From Actinomycetes bacterium (GTDB taxonomy: Bacteria; Actinomycetota; Actinomycetes; Actinomycetales; Dermatophilaceae), in the NCBI GenBank assembly GCA_029552065.1, contig JAKPEG010000042.1, positions 1 to 64,000 of the forward strand: a DNA stretch of 64,000 bases, in the 5' to 3' direction. The translations under genes and the position numbers were made by a program. Below are positions 38,401 through 47,097 of this stretch, in pieces (the first letter of the stretch is position 1; the number at the start of each line of letters is the position of its first letter). The notes under the pieces are model-generated. The model was not told where the DNA came from and made no database searches. It worked only from the letters and a program-made list of their open reading frames with translations.

Positions 38401-38424
38401 CTTCTGGGGACAAATGCCCAGAAG
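38401..38424 (+). terminator. Hairpin after kinase gene
   Basis: CTTCTGGG (38401-38408) pairs with CCCAGAAG (38417-38424) around an 8-base loop, 60 bases past the kinase stop, and is followed by a pyrimidine-rich stretch (ctcttctttc). It would separate the phosphatase-FHA-kinase unit from the giant gene. No strong promoter is seen in the remaining 90 bases. Confidence 0.5.
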
Positions 38425-38515
38425 GGCTCTTCTTTCGCGAATCGCCGAACTATCGTCCAGCGGTGGGGGTCGAGGCGACATTCGCGCTCGATAACGCATC
38501 AGGGGGAGGTTTCGG

Positions 38516-41500
38516 ATGTCGCGTGGACGCCGGTTCGGTCTCACCCGTCCCAACCTCCGGCAGGTGCGAGTCATTGCGGCCGTGGTCGTGGGGGCCCTGG
38601 CCGCCACGTCGCTCGCGGTATTCGCCTACCTCAGTCGTGGCTACCCGGCCAACCGGGTGGATCTCAACGACGCCGGCGTCTGGGTGACGAATGACGCGAG
38701 GGGGCTGTTCGGTCGGCTCAACAAGTCGGTCAGTTCCCTCGACGCCTACTTCAACCCGACGGGTGGTGCCCAGACGGCATACACCCTGGATGTCGTCCAA
38801 GACGGTGCCACCGTCCTCGGCTGGGACCGGGCCGCGGGCAAGCTCAGCCCGGTCAATGTCGCCACGGCCCGGTTGGTCGACGACGGAAGCGTCCCCATGT
38901 CCAGCACGATGATCCTCGCGATGCGCGCGGGCACGCTCGCGACCCTCGACCCATTGACCGGCAAGGTCTGGGCCATCAGGTACTCGCCGGAGTCGCCGGC
39001 ACCGATGTCGCTGTCCGGTGTCGCCGCCGGGTCGCGGCCGCTTGCCGAGCTGGGCGGCCCGCCGAAGGACCTCGTCCTCAAGGAGGGGGCCAGGTTCGCG
39101 GACCTGACCGTCGACAGCGTCGGGTCTGTGTACGCGGCGACCATCGCTGGCAAGGCGGTGACGATCCCGGTCGAGGGCGGCCAACTGCAGGAACCGGTCG
39201 GCAGCGAGGCGCCGAAGCGCGAGTCGATCGAGCTCACCGCGGTCGGTGCGCACGTGGCGGCCCTCGACGTCATCGGGGGAACCCTGGCCGTCGACGATCA
39301 CGCCCCGGCGAAACGCGCTGAGCTTGGGGCCGGCGCGAGACTGCAACTGCCTGGGGCCGATGCCACCGAGGTGCTCGTCGCCACCCCGACATCGCTCTAC
39401 GGCTTCTCGGTGACGACTCCGGAGGCGACGGCCCGGCTGCTCAGCGCCGCCGGCGCTGGTGCCCCGGCCGTTCCGGTCCGGGTCCGCGACTGCGCGTATG
39501 CCGCGTGGCCCGGTGCTCCGGGCGTGGCGGTGAAGGCATGTGGCGAGGGCGGCGCCGTGCCCATGACCATGCGCAACGCCGGCGCCGTGATCGAGCGGCC
39601 GGTCTTCCGGATCAATCGCGGCCAGGTGCTGCTCAACGACACGGCCGACGGTGAGATCTACGACGTCGGGACCCTCGAGCGCGTGGACAACTGGGAACAA
39701 GTGAGGGATGCCGTCGCCTCGGACACGGTCGTCGACAAGCAACTGGTCAGCCAGGAAAAGGAGAAGCCGAAGGCCGGCGGCGACGACCTCGGTGCCCGGC
39801 CCGGCCGCACGACGATCCTCAACGTCCTGGACAACGACACCGACAAGGGCGGACGCATCCTCTCGGTGTCCTCGGTGACCCAGCCGGGCAACGCCCACGC
39901 CAAGGTGAGCATCGCGCCGGACGGTCAGACCCTGATCTACACGCTCGATGATCAAGGGGGCGACGCCGAGTTCAGCTATCAGCTGAGCAACGGGGTCGCC
40001 GAGGACAAGGGACAGGTCAGGGTCGAGGATCGCGGGCTCACCCGCAACGACCCTCCGCACCGTCGCGCGGGCGCAAGCGACCCGACGCTCACGGTCGCCT
40101 CCGGTGGGACCCTGCCGGTGCAGGTGCTCGACCAGTGGCGTGATCCCGATGGGGACCCGGTGGGACTCGCCTCGGCAGCGGCCACCGAGGGCTCGACCAA
40201 CCTCACCTCGGACGGGCGGATCGAACTCACCGCGGCAGTCACGGCGACCGCGGGGCATACTCGAATCGCCTACGGGGTGAGCGACGGCCGGTCCGAGCCG
40301 GTCAAGCAGGACCTGGCGGTGTCGGTTCTCGGGTCTGGCGAGATCAACTCCACCCCCGCGGTCACCGAGCCTGACGTCGCCCGCGGTGAAGTGGGTCGTC
40401 AGATCGCACTGCTGCCGCTGCTCAACGACATCCCCGGGGCCGATCCGCTCAACCCCAAGGCCGTGCTCAAGATCGCAGCCTCGGTGGCACCCCGAGAGGG
40501 CCTGCAGGTGCAGACGGACCTCGTCTCCGGACGGGTGGCGGTGACCGGGGCGCAACCCGGCCACTACTTCCTCGACTATGCGGTCGCCTTCGGCAGCGCC
40601 GCCATCGCCAAGGGCGCGTTGCGCGTGGACATCGATCCGGCCAACGACGCCGAGAAGTCGCCCGTCGCGGTCCCCGACAAGGCCGTGGTCCGCGGGGGCG
40701 GCTCGATCCTCGTCGACGTGCTGTCCAACGACTCCGACCCACTCGGCTCGGTGCTTACTGTGCAGTCCGCGGTTGCGGCGAAGTCCTCGGAGTTGCAGGC
40801 AGCGGTTATCGACGGACGCTGGCTCAAGCTCACCCCCTCGACCCCCGCACTGTCCGAGAACCCCACACTGGTCACCTACCGGATCTCCAACGGGGTCGCC
40901 GCCCCCGTCGAGGGCACGGTGTCGGTGACCCAGCTCGAGGCGGCCAGCCCCGACACCATCCTCACGCGCACGGACTACGGCACGGTCCGGGCCGGCGACG
41001 CGACGACGATCCGAGTGCTCGACAACGATGCCGCCCTGTCCGGGGCGACCCTCACGCTGTTGGGCAACATCGAAGGGGCCAAGGCGGCCGGTCAGCTCAA
41101 GGTCTACAACCCTGGCGCCGCGGACGCGATGGCCGGCGACATCGGCGCGGCATACGTGAGCGGCGACGCGGTGCGCTTCGTCGCGCCGTTGCACAGCACG
41201 CAACCGATGAAGGTCGTCGTGGAGTACGTCGCGCAGACCCAGAACGGCGACCGGGGAAGCGGCCTGATCGAGGTCACGGTCAACCCCGAGCCGACCGCCA
41301 CGTCAAGCAACCAGGCACCCACCCCACACCCCATCGAGGTGCGCGCTGTCTCGGGCGAGACCGTGACGATCCCCGTGGACCCCTACAACAACGACCCCGA
41401 CGGCGACTCCACGTCAGTCGTGGGAATTGCGTCCGGTCCGACGCTGGGTCGCATCCTCGGCTTCTCACCGACCGGGCTCACCTACCAGGCCTACCCGGAC

Positions 41501-44500
41501 GCGTTCGCACAGGGCACCGACTCGTTCAACTACGTCGTCGTCGACCGATTCGGTGCCACCGCGACCTCCACCGTGCGGGTGGGTGTGACTCCCCCCGCAG
41601 CCCCCCAAGTGGCTGTCGCGGCTCCGCTGTCGGTCACCGCGGCGCCCGGTGCGAAGGTGACCCTCTACCCGCTGCATTCCGCCTCCTTCGTCAAGACCGA
41701 TCCCGTGCACGTGGTGCCGTGGGACGGCTCCGGCAACGAGTTGCCCGAAGGCACGTCGCTCGACGAGAGCACCCAGTCGATCAGCACGATCGTGGGCAGT
41801 GCGAGCGCGCATCCGAACCAGTTCACCTACAAACTCACCGGCAACGCGGGCGAGAGTGCTTCGGCCACGGTGACCGTCTATGCCGTGGAGGGGTTCAAGA
41901 ACCCGCCACGCCTGCAGGACATGACGGTGAAGCCGGACGGCTCGGGCCGGGCCACAGTCGACGTGCTCGCCAGGGCATTCGACCCGGACGGCGATTCCGC
42001 CAGACTCAAGGTCACCCGAGTCGGCGACTCGTCGGCCACGGTCAGCGGCGGGAAGATCACGGTGCCGGTGACGACGTCGGTGCGCGCCATCCCGTTCGAG
42101 GTGACCGACGAGTCCGGGGCGACGTCCGCTGCCGTGATCCACGTCCCGCGCGAGGGCGCGGGCGGCCCCTATCTGCGGGCTGGGAGTGTGATCAAGGTCG
42201 ACGAAGGCGCCTCGGTCACGGTCAAGGTCGCCGACTACGTCGACGACCCGACCGGAAAGCCGGTTCGACTCACCCTCACCGAGCTCATCACAGCCGGCCC
42301 GTCTGGCCACCTCACGGCATCGGCCTCGAGCGGCACCGAGTTGACCGTCACGGCGGGCGCGGGCTACATCGGCCCAGGCCAGGTGATCGCCGAGTTCACG
42401 AACGGGACGACTCTTGACGATCCGCTCGGCATCAAGACGTTCGTCGCCATCCCGGTCCAGGTGGGTCCAGAGACGCCTGTCCTGCGCTGCCCGTCGGACG
42501 TCATTGCGGTGGTGCGCGGTGGACGCGACGTCGTGCGCGACATCACGAGCATGTGCTCTGTCTGGTCACCGACCAAGGAGATGGCCGACTCGCTGCGCTT
42601 CGAGGGCACCTGGACAACCCCGCTCAGCGGAGTCGCGATCCGCAACGGTCGGGCCCTCACCATCGACGCCTCGAGCGCCGCGACACCGGGTGCGGCGGGC
42701 GTCATCGCGGTGACCGCCGCGGGGACCAAGGCCAAACCCTCGTCGCTCAACGTCGTCGTCCGCGAGGCACCGCCGGCCACGCTCGCCCAGATCACCCTCC
42801 CGGAGATGAAGGCCGGCGAGCGCCGCGACATCACCGTCGCCGACTACTTCACCTCGCCGCTCAAGGACCCGCACCCGCAGATCATCTCGTTCGCGAAATC
42901 CGCGGGGATGGGCGCCCAAACGGCGGCCGAGGGCATGCGCGTGTCCATCACCCCGGCGGCCGAGAGTTACGGCCGGATGGAGTTCCGAGTCGTCGTCACG
43001 GACGTGGTCGAGAAGGACGACGTCGACCGGGCCCGCCGGGTCACCGGCACGATCGCCTTCGACGTGTTCACCCGCCCGGATCCACCCGGGCAGCCGCAAC
43101 CGCAGACGGCCCTGCTCTCTCGATCTGCGCAGCTGCTGTGGGCGGTCCCGGCAAGCCACGGGGCACCGATCCTCGACTACGAGGTGAGCTGGCCCGGCGG
43201 GACCCAGACCTGCTCCTCGACGCCGTGCACGATCACCGGGCTCGAGAACGGCAAGGACTACTCGTTCAAGGTCCGGGCCCGGAACAAGGCGGGCTGGTCG
43301 GACTTGTCGGCACCCTCCGCCAACACCCGGCCCAACGTCAAGCCACTCGACGTGGTGGCCAAGCAGACTGCGGCGGACGACAAGTCCGTCACCCTCGAGT
43401 GGTCGTCGGCCCAGGGCGACGGCTCGGCGATCACCGACTACATCGTCGCGTGGAACGGCCGCACGCAGTCGGTGGGTTCCGCACTCACCGGGACATTCCC
43501 CGTGCCGGCGAACGGCCCGCCATACACGTTCACCCTGGTCGCGAAGAACAACTCGACGAGCAGCAATCCCTCGACGGTTGTCGGCCACGCCGCCGGCATC
43601 CCCTCGATCGCGGGAGCGGTCGTGCCCTCCCAGGCCGCGCCTGCGGATTCGAGCACGACGACGGTGACGATCCAGGTCAACGATGCCGGCCCGAACGGCC
43701 CGGAACCGGTGAGCTACACAGTCCTGCGGGATGGGGCTGCCCTGCCCGCGTGCAAGGGGATCGCGGGTAGCGTCTGCACCGACCAGGGCGTGACCAACGG
43801 CAAGATCTACACCTACTCGGCGACGGTGTCGACGACCTTCCTCGGGGTCACTCGTACGTCCGCGGCCAAGAGCGCCCCACCCTTCACGCCGTACGGTCTG
43901 CCGGGTGCCTGGAGCGCGCCCACGGCACGGGCCGCCAACCTGAGCAACGGGGTGACCCTCACCTACACCGTCCCACCCTCACGCGGCAGTACCTCGGTGG
44001 TCACCGCCGACCTCGGTCTCGGCCCGGTGTCGGTGCCAGGCCCGGGGCCAAACGGGGGGGCGGCGACCGCGACGGTGCCCGGCAAACAGGGCGGTGGCCA
44101 GGTCGTCCTCAAGGTCTGCAACGAAGGCGGCAAGTGCAGCAGCTCACCAGCCGTCCCCTACAACGCCTATGCCGACACCCCCACCCCGACCTTCTTCAGC
44201 GGATCGGTCAACGGACCGCAGGTGTGTGTGGGGGCCACGTCTGCGGGCACCGGCTGGTCCGCGACTTTGACTCTCAGCGGTCCGGGCGTCAGCCAGAGCA
44301 TCTCGGGCTCGGGCGCGCTTCAGATCGGCCCGCTGTGCGCCAACGTCGGGTACAGCACCTCGGCCACGTTCACTGCGACGGTGACCGATTCCGGCCACCC
44401 CAACGGGGAGCCGGGGCGGTCGACCAAGTCCAACTCATGGGGAGCAAGCACGGGACCGCCGCCCTTATCGGTGGTGCCGTACACCGAGGCCACTACAAGC

Positions 44501-44734
44501 CCCTATGGCATGTGTACGGCCAACTGCAAGTTCGTCGGAGCCACGATCGCCAACTTCGGAGGAAGCGCGACCTGCAAGATGATCAGCCCTTCAGATCCCG
44601 GCTTCGTGACATGGACCGTCCCGAACGACTCGTCCGCCAGGTCGTGGAACTACCTGAACGCAAATACCTTCCGACGGATCGAAGTCGAGTGCAGCGGCCC
44701 GAACGGCACCGCGAGTGGCTCGATTTCCTGGTAG
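38516..44734 (+). CDS. Giant surface protein with Ig-like/cadherin-like and FN3 repeats
   Basis: 2072 residues, ATG with GGGGGAGG upstream. One N-terminal membrane helix (VIAAVVVGALAATSLAVFAY, about 18-40) after a basic start, so a type II anchor with everything else outside. Residues about 45-400 look beta-propeller-like (RYSPESPA, VYAATIAG, LYGFSV segments). From about 420 to 1480 come tandem Ig/cadherin-like repeats with the VLDNDTD, VLSNDSDP, VLDNDAAL signature, also LARAFDPDGDSA. FN3 domains follow (about 1520-1690: EVSWPGG, YSFKVRARNKAGWS), and a Cys-rich tail to 2072. A likely extended stalk linking the cell wall to neighbours; no enzymatic domain recognised. Confidence 0.88.
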   Translation: MSRGRRFGLTRPNLRQVRVIAAVVVGALAATSLAVFAYLSRGYPANRVDLNDAGVWVTNDARGLFGRLNKSVSSLDAYFNPTGGAQTAYTLDVVQDGATVLGWDRAAGKLSPVNVATARLVDDGSVPMSSTMILAMRAGTLATLDPLTGKVWAIRYSPESPAPMSLSGVAAGSRPLAELGGPPKDLVLKEGARFADLTVDSVGSVYAATIAGKAVTIPVEGGQLQEPVGSEAPKRESIELTAVGAHVAALDVIGGTLAVDDHAPAKRAELGAGARLQLPGADATEVLVATPTSLYGFSVTTPEATARLLSAAGAGAPAVPVRVRDCAYAAWPGAPGVAVKACGEGGAVPMTMRNAGAVIERPVFRINRGQVLLNDTADGEIYDVGTLERVDNWEQVRDAVASDTVVDKQLVSQEKEKPKAGGDDLGARPGRTTILNVLDNDTDKGGRILSVSSVTQPGNAHAKVSIAPDGQTLIYTLDDQGGDAEFSYQLSNGVAEDKGQVRVEDRGLTRNDPPHRRAGASDPTLTVASGGTLPVQVLDQWRDPDGDPVGLASAAATEGSTNLTSDGRIELTAAVTATAGHTRIAYGVSDGRSEPVKQDLAVSVLGSGEINSTPAVTEPDVARGEVGRQIALLPLLNDIPGADPLNPKAVLKIAASVAPREGLQVQTDLVSGRVAVTGAQPGHYFLDYAVAFGSAAIAKGALRVDIDPANDAEKSPVAVPDKAVVRGGGSILVDVLSNDSDPLGSVLTVQSAVAAKSSELQAAVIDGRWLKLTPSTPALSENPTLVTYRISNGVAAPVEGTVSVTQLEAASPDTILTRTDYGTVRAGDATTIRVLDNDAALSGATLTLLGNIEGAKAAGQLKVYNPGAADAMAGDIGAAYVSGDAVRFVAPLHSTQPMKVVVEYVAQTQNGDRGSGLIEVTVNPEPTATSSNQAPTPHPIEVRAVSGETVTIPVDPYNNDPDGDSTSVVGIASGPTLGRILGFSPTGLTYQAYPDAFAQGTDSFNYVVVDRFGATATSTVRVGVTPPAAPQVAVAAPLSVTAAPGAKVTLYPLHSASFVKTDPVHVVPWDGSGNELPEGTSLDESTQSISTIVGSASAHPNQFTYKLTGNAGESASATVTVYAVEGFKNPPRLQDMTVKPDGSGRATVDVLARAFDPDGDSARLKVTRVGDSSATVSGGKITVPVTTSVRAIPFEVTDESGATSAAVIHVPREGAGGPYLRAGSVIKVDEGASVTVKVADYVDDPTGKPVRLTLTELITAGPSGHLTASASSGTELTVTAGAGYIGPGQVIAEFTNGTTLDDPLGIKTFVAIPVQVGPETPVLRCPSDVIAVVRGGRDVVRDITSMCSVWSPTKEMADSLRFEGTWTTPLSGVAIRNGRALTIDASSAATPGAAGVIAVTAAGTKAKPSSLNVVVREAPPATLAQITLPEMKAGERRDITVADYFTSPLKDPHPQIISFAKSAGMGAQTAAEGMRVSITPAAESYGRMEFRVVVTDVVEKDDVDRARRVTGTIAFDVFTRPDPPGQPQPQTALLSRSAQLLWAVPASHGAPILDYEVSWPGGTQTCSSTPCTITGLENGKDYSFKVRARNKAGWSDLSAPSANTRPNVKPLDVVAKQTAADDKSVTLEWSSAQGDGSAITDYIVAWNGRTQSVGSALTGTFPVPANGPPYTFTLVAKNNSTSSNPSTVVGHAAGIPSIAGAVVPSQAAPADSSTTTVTIQVNDAGPNGPEPVSYTVLRDGAALPACKGIAGSVCTDQGVTNGKIYTYSATVSTTFLGVTRTSAAKSAPPFTPYGLPGAWSAPTARAANLSNGVTLTYTVPPSRGSTSVVTADLGLGPVSVPGPGPNGGAATATVPGKQGGGQVVLKVCNEGGKCSSSPAVPYNAYADTPTPTFFSGSVNGPQVCVGATSAGTGWSATLTLSGPGVSQSISGSGALQIGPLCANVGYSTSATFTATVTDSGHPNGEPGRSTKSNSWGASTGPPPLSVVPYTEATTSPYGMCTANCKFVGATIANFGGSATCKMISPSDPGFVTWTVPNDSSARSWNYLNANTFRRIEVECSGPNGTASGSISW

Positions 44735-44749
44735 CAGGCAGGAGAGGAC

Positions 44750-45718
44750 ATGCCCATTTCACCCGAACAGGCCCAGTGGTTCGCCGACACCTTCACCCAG
44801 ATGGTGGACAACGTCGAGTTGGCAGTGCGCGGCAAGGAGAGGGTGGTGCGCCTCGCCCTCACCTGTCTGCTCTCCGAAGGTCACCTGCTCCTCGAGGACA
44901 ATCCGGGGACCGGCAAGACCCAGCTCGCCAAGGCCATCGCGAACACGGTCAAGGGCAGTCACAGCCGGGTCCAGTTCACCCCGGATCTGCTCCCGAGCGA
45001 TGTCACCGGCGTGACCATCTACGACCAGCGGACGCAGAAGTTCACCTTCCACCAGGGGCCGATCTTCGCGACAATCGTGCTGGCCGACGAGATCAACCGG
45101 GCCAGCCCCAAGACCCAGTCCGCGCTGCTGGAGGTGATGGAGGAGGGGCGGGTCACGGTCGACGGCACCAGCCATGAGGTGGGTGCCCCGTTCATGGTGA
45201 TCGCCACCCAGAACCCCATAGAGCAGGCCGGGACCTATCGGCTACCCGAGGCCCAGCTGGACCGATTCCTCATGAAGACGAGCCTGGGCTACCCCGACCA
45301 CGCGACGACGGTCGAGTTGTTGGCCCAGGCGGTGACCCGCGACCGGAGCGCCACCGTCCGCCCCTACATCGCCGCCCACGTCGTCGAACAGATGAGTGGC
45401 GTCGCCGGAGAGGTGAACGTCGACCCGACGATCCTCTCCTACGTCTCGCAACTTGCCGAGGAGTCGCGACGGCACCCGCACGTGAGCCTGGGCCTGTCCA
45501 TCCGGGGCTGCCTGGCCTATGTGCGGTGCGCGAAGGTCTGGGCATTGAGCCAGGGTCGCGACCATGTGATCCCCGACGACATCAAGGACCTCGCGCATCC
45601 GGTCGTCGCCCACCGGCTCATGCTCAACGACGAGGCGCAGTTCACCGGCGTCGAGGTCGACCGGGTGATCGACCAGCTGCTCGCCGACATCCCGGCGCCG
45701 GCCTTCCGATTCGCCTGA
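44750..45718 (+). CDS. MoxR-family AAA+ ATPase
   Basis: 322 residues, ATG 15 bases after the giant gene with AGGAGAGGA upstream. Walker A EDNPGTGKTQLAKAI (about 48-62), Walker B VLADEINRASPKTQSALLEV (about 106-125), sensor ATQNPIEQAGTYRLPEAQLD. MoxR proteins are chaperone-like ATPases that work with DUF58 or VWA partners on membrane or periplasmic complexes; the DUF58 gene follows immediately. Cytoplasmic. Confidence 0.95.
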   Translation: MPISPEQAQWFADTFTQMVDNVELAVRGKERVVRLALTCLLSEGHLLLEDNPGTGKTQLAKAIANTVKGSHSRVQFTPDLLPSDVTGVTIYDQRTQKFTFHQGPIFATIVLADEINRASPKTQSALLEVMEEGRVTVDGTSHEVGAPFMVIATQNPIEQAGTYRLPEAQLDRFLMKTSLGYPDHATTVELLAQAVTRDRSATVRPYIAAHVVEQMSGVAGEVNVDPTILSYVSQLAEESRRHPHVSLGLSIRGCLAYVRCAKVWALSQGRDHVIPDDIKDLAHPVVAHRLMLNDEAQFTGVEVDRVIDQLLADIPAPAFRFA

Positions 45719-45729
45719 GCGGACACCCG

Positions 45730-47097
45730 ATGAGCACCCCGACGATCGAGGATGGCCGGGCCGCCGAGCCGACGAGCGGGTCCTCCCGGCGCACCGGACG
45801 CCGGACCGGTCAACATGCGGCACCCGGTCGCCCGATCGGCTCGCGGTTGGCCGCGTTCTCGGACGCCGTGCGGCAGAGGTGGGCCGACTGGACCGAGCTG
45901 GCGGCTCCGCTCCTCGGCCCGACCCGTGCCGCGCTCGCGTGTGTCACCGGGCTCGGATGGCTCGTGGCCGGTGGGGCCGTCGTCGCCTGGGGGCTCGCCC
46001 TCGCCCTCGGCTGGCGGGAGTTCGGGTATGCCGCGGCCGTCCTGGCCGCGCTCTTCGGCCTGTCCTGTCTGCTCACGCTTGGGCGAACCAACCTCGAGGT
46101 GGAGGTCCGGGTCCAGCCCCAGCGAGTCGTCGAGGACGACTCGGCGGCGGTCGAGGTGCGGGTGTGCAATGCCGGGAAGGCTCCCCTGCTCGCCCTCCCC
46201 CTCGATCTGCCGACCGGTGGCGATTCGATCACCCGGTTCAGCCTTCCGGGTCTGTCTCCGGGCGCCGAGTTCGACGACGTCGTGCCGATTCCCGGGCGTC
46301 GGCGAGGGGTATACCAGATCGGGCCCGCCCGCACGCAGCGTGGAGATCCCTTCGGCATCGTTCGGCGCGAGGTCGTCTGGACCGAGCCGGTGGAGCTGTT
46401 CGTCCATCCGCGCACGGTCCACCTCGACGAGCTCGGTTCCGGCATGCTCAAGGACCTCGAGGGGCGTTCGACGAACGACATGTCGATGTCCGACCTGGCC
46501 TTCCACACGCTGCGTGAATACGCGCCGGGCGACGACCGACGGCACATCCACTGGCTGAGTAGCGCGAAGCGGTCCGGGGCGGACGGCAGCGAGCAGTTCA
46601 TGGTGCGGCAGTTCCTCGACACGCGGCGCTCCCACCTCGGAGTGGTCATCGACTGCGCGGAGCAATCCTGGCTGGACCCCGCCGAGTTCGAGACAGCGGT
46701 GTCCGGAGCGGCATCGGTCGCCGCGAGGGCACTTCGTGATGGTCAGGACGTGAGCGAGGCGTGCGGTCCCTTCGTCCTGGGCAAGCCGCGACGGCATACC
46801 GCCCTTGACCTGTTCGCTCGCGCACGGCTGGGTGAGGAGCGACTGGAGTCCGTGGTCGCCGACCTCACTCGCACCTCGCCGAACATCAGCGCGGCGCTGT
46901 TGTTCGTCGGCCCGCTCACGCCGATGGCGACGATCCGACGCAGTGCGGTGCTGTTCAGCCCGGACGTCAACGTCGTCACCGTGCGGGTGGAGCATGGTTC
47001 CGCCATCGGCCTCCAGCGGGCGGCAGGGCGATCCATCCTCACCATCGGGAGCCTCGCCGATCTCCCGCGGGCACTGGCCGGGAAGGTCTCCGGATGA
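45730..47097 (+). CDS. DUF58 membrane protein, MoxR partner
   Basis: 455 residues from the ATG at 45730 (weak GAGCGGA upstream). After a basic, Thr/Arg-rich N-terminus there are two membrane helices (about 72-95 and 98-118). The DUF58 signature REYAPGDDRRHIHWLSSAKR is at about 256-275, followed by a VWA-like remnant (RRSHLGVVIDCAEQ). The standard partner of MoxR ATPases. The stop overlaps the next gene (ATGA). Confidence 0.93.
   Translation: MSTPTIEDGRAAEPTSGSSRRTGRRTGQHAAPGRPIGSRLAAFSDAVRQRWADWTELAAPLLGPTRAALACVTGLGWLVAGGAVVAWGLALALGWREFGYAAAVLAALFGLSCLLTLGRTNLEVEVRVQPQRVVEDDSAAVEVRVCNAGKAPLLALPLDLPTGGDSITRFSLPGLSPGAEFDDVVPIPGRRRGVYQIGPARTQRGDPFGIVRREVVWTEPVELFVHPRTVHLDELGSGMLKDLEGRSTNDMSMSDLAFHTLREYAPGDDRRHIHWLSSAKRSGADGSEQFMVRQFLDTRRSHLGVVIDCAEQSWLDPAEFETAVSGAASVAARALRDGQDVSEACGPFVLGKPRRHTALDLFARARLGEERLESVVADLTRTSPNISAALLFVGPLTPMATIRRSAVLFSPDVNVVTVRVEHGSAIGLQRAAGRSILTIGSLADLPRALAGKVSG

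Noticed and set aside
38450-41203. 917-codon minus-strand frame inside the giant gene
   Set aside because: Translation is His/Arg/Gly-rich with no domain; the plus-strand frame has clear Ig-like repeats.
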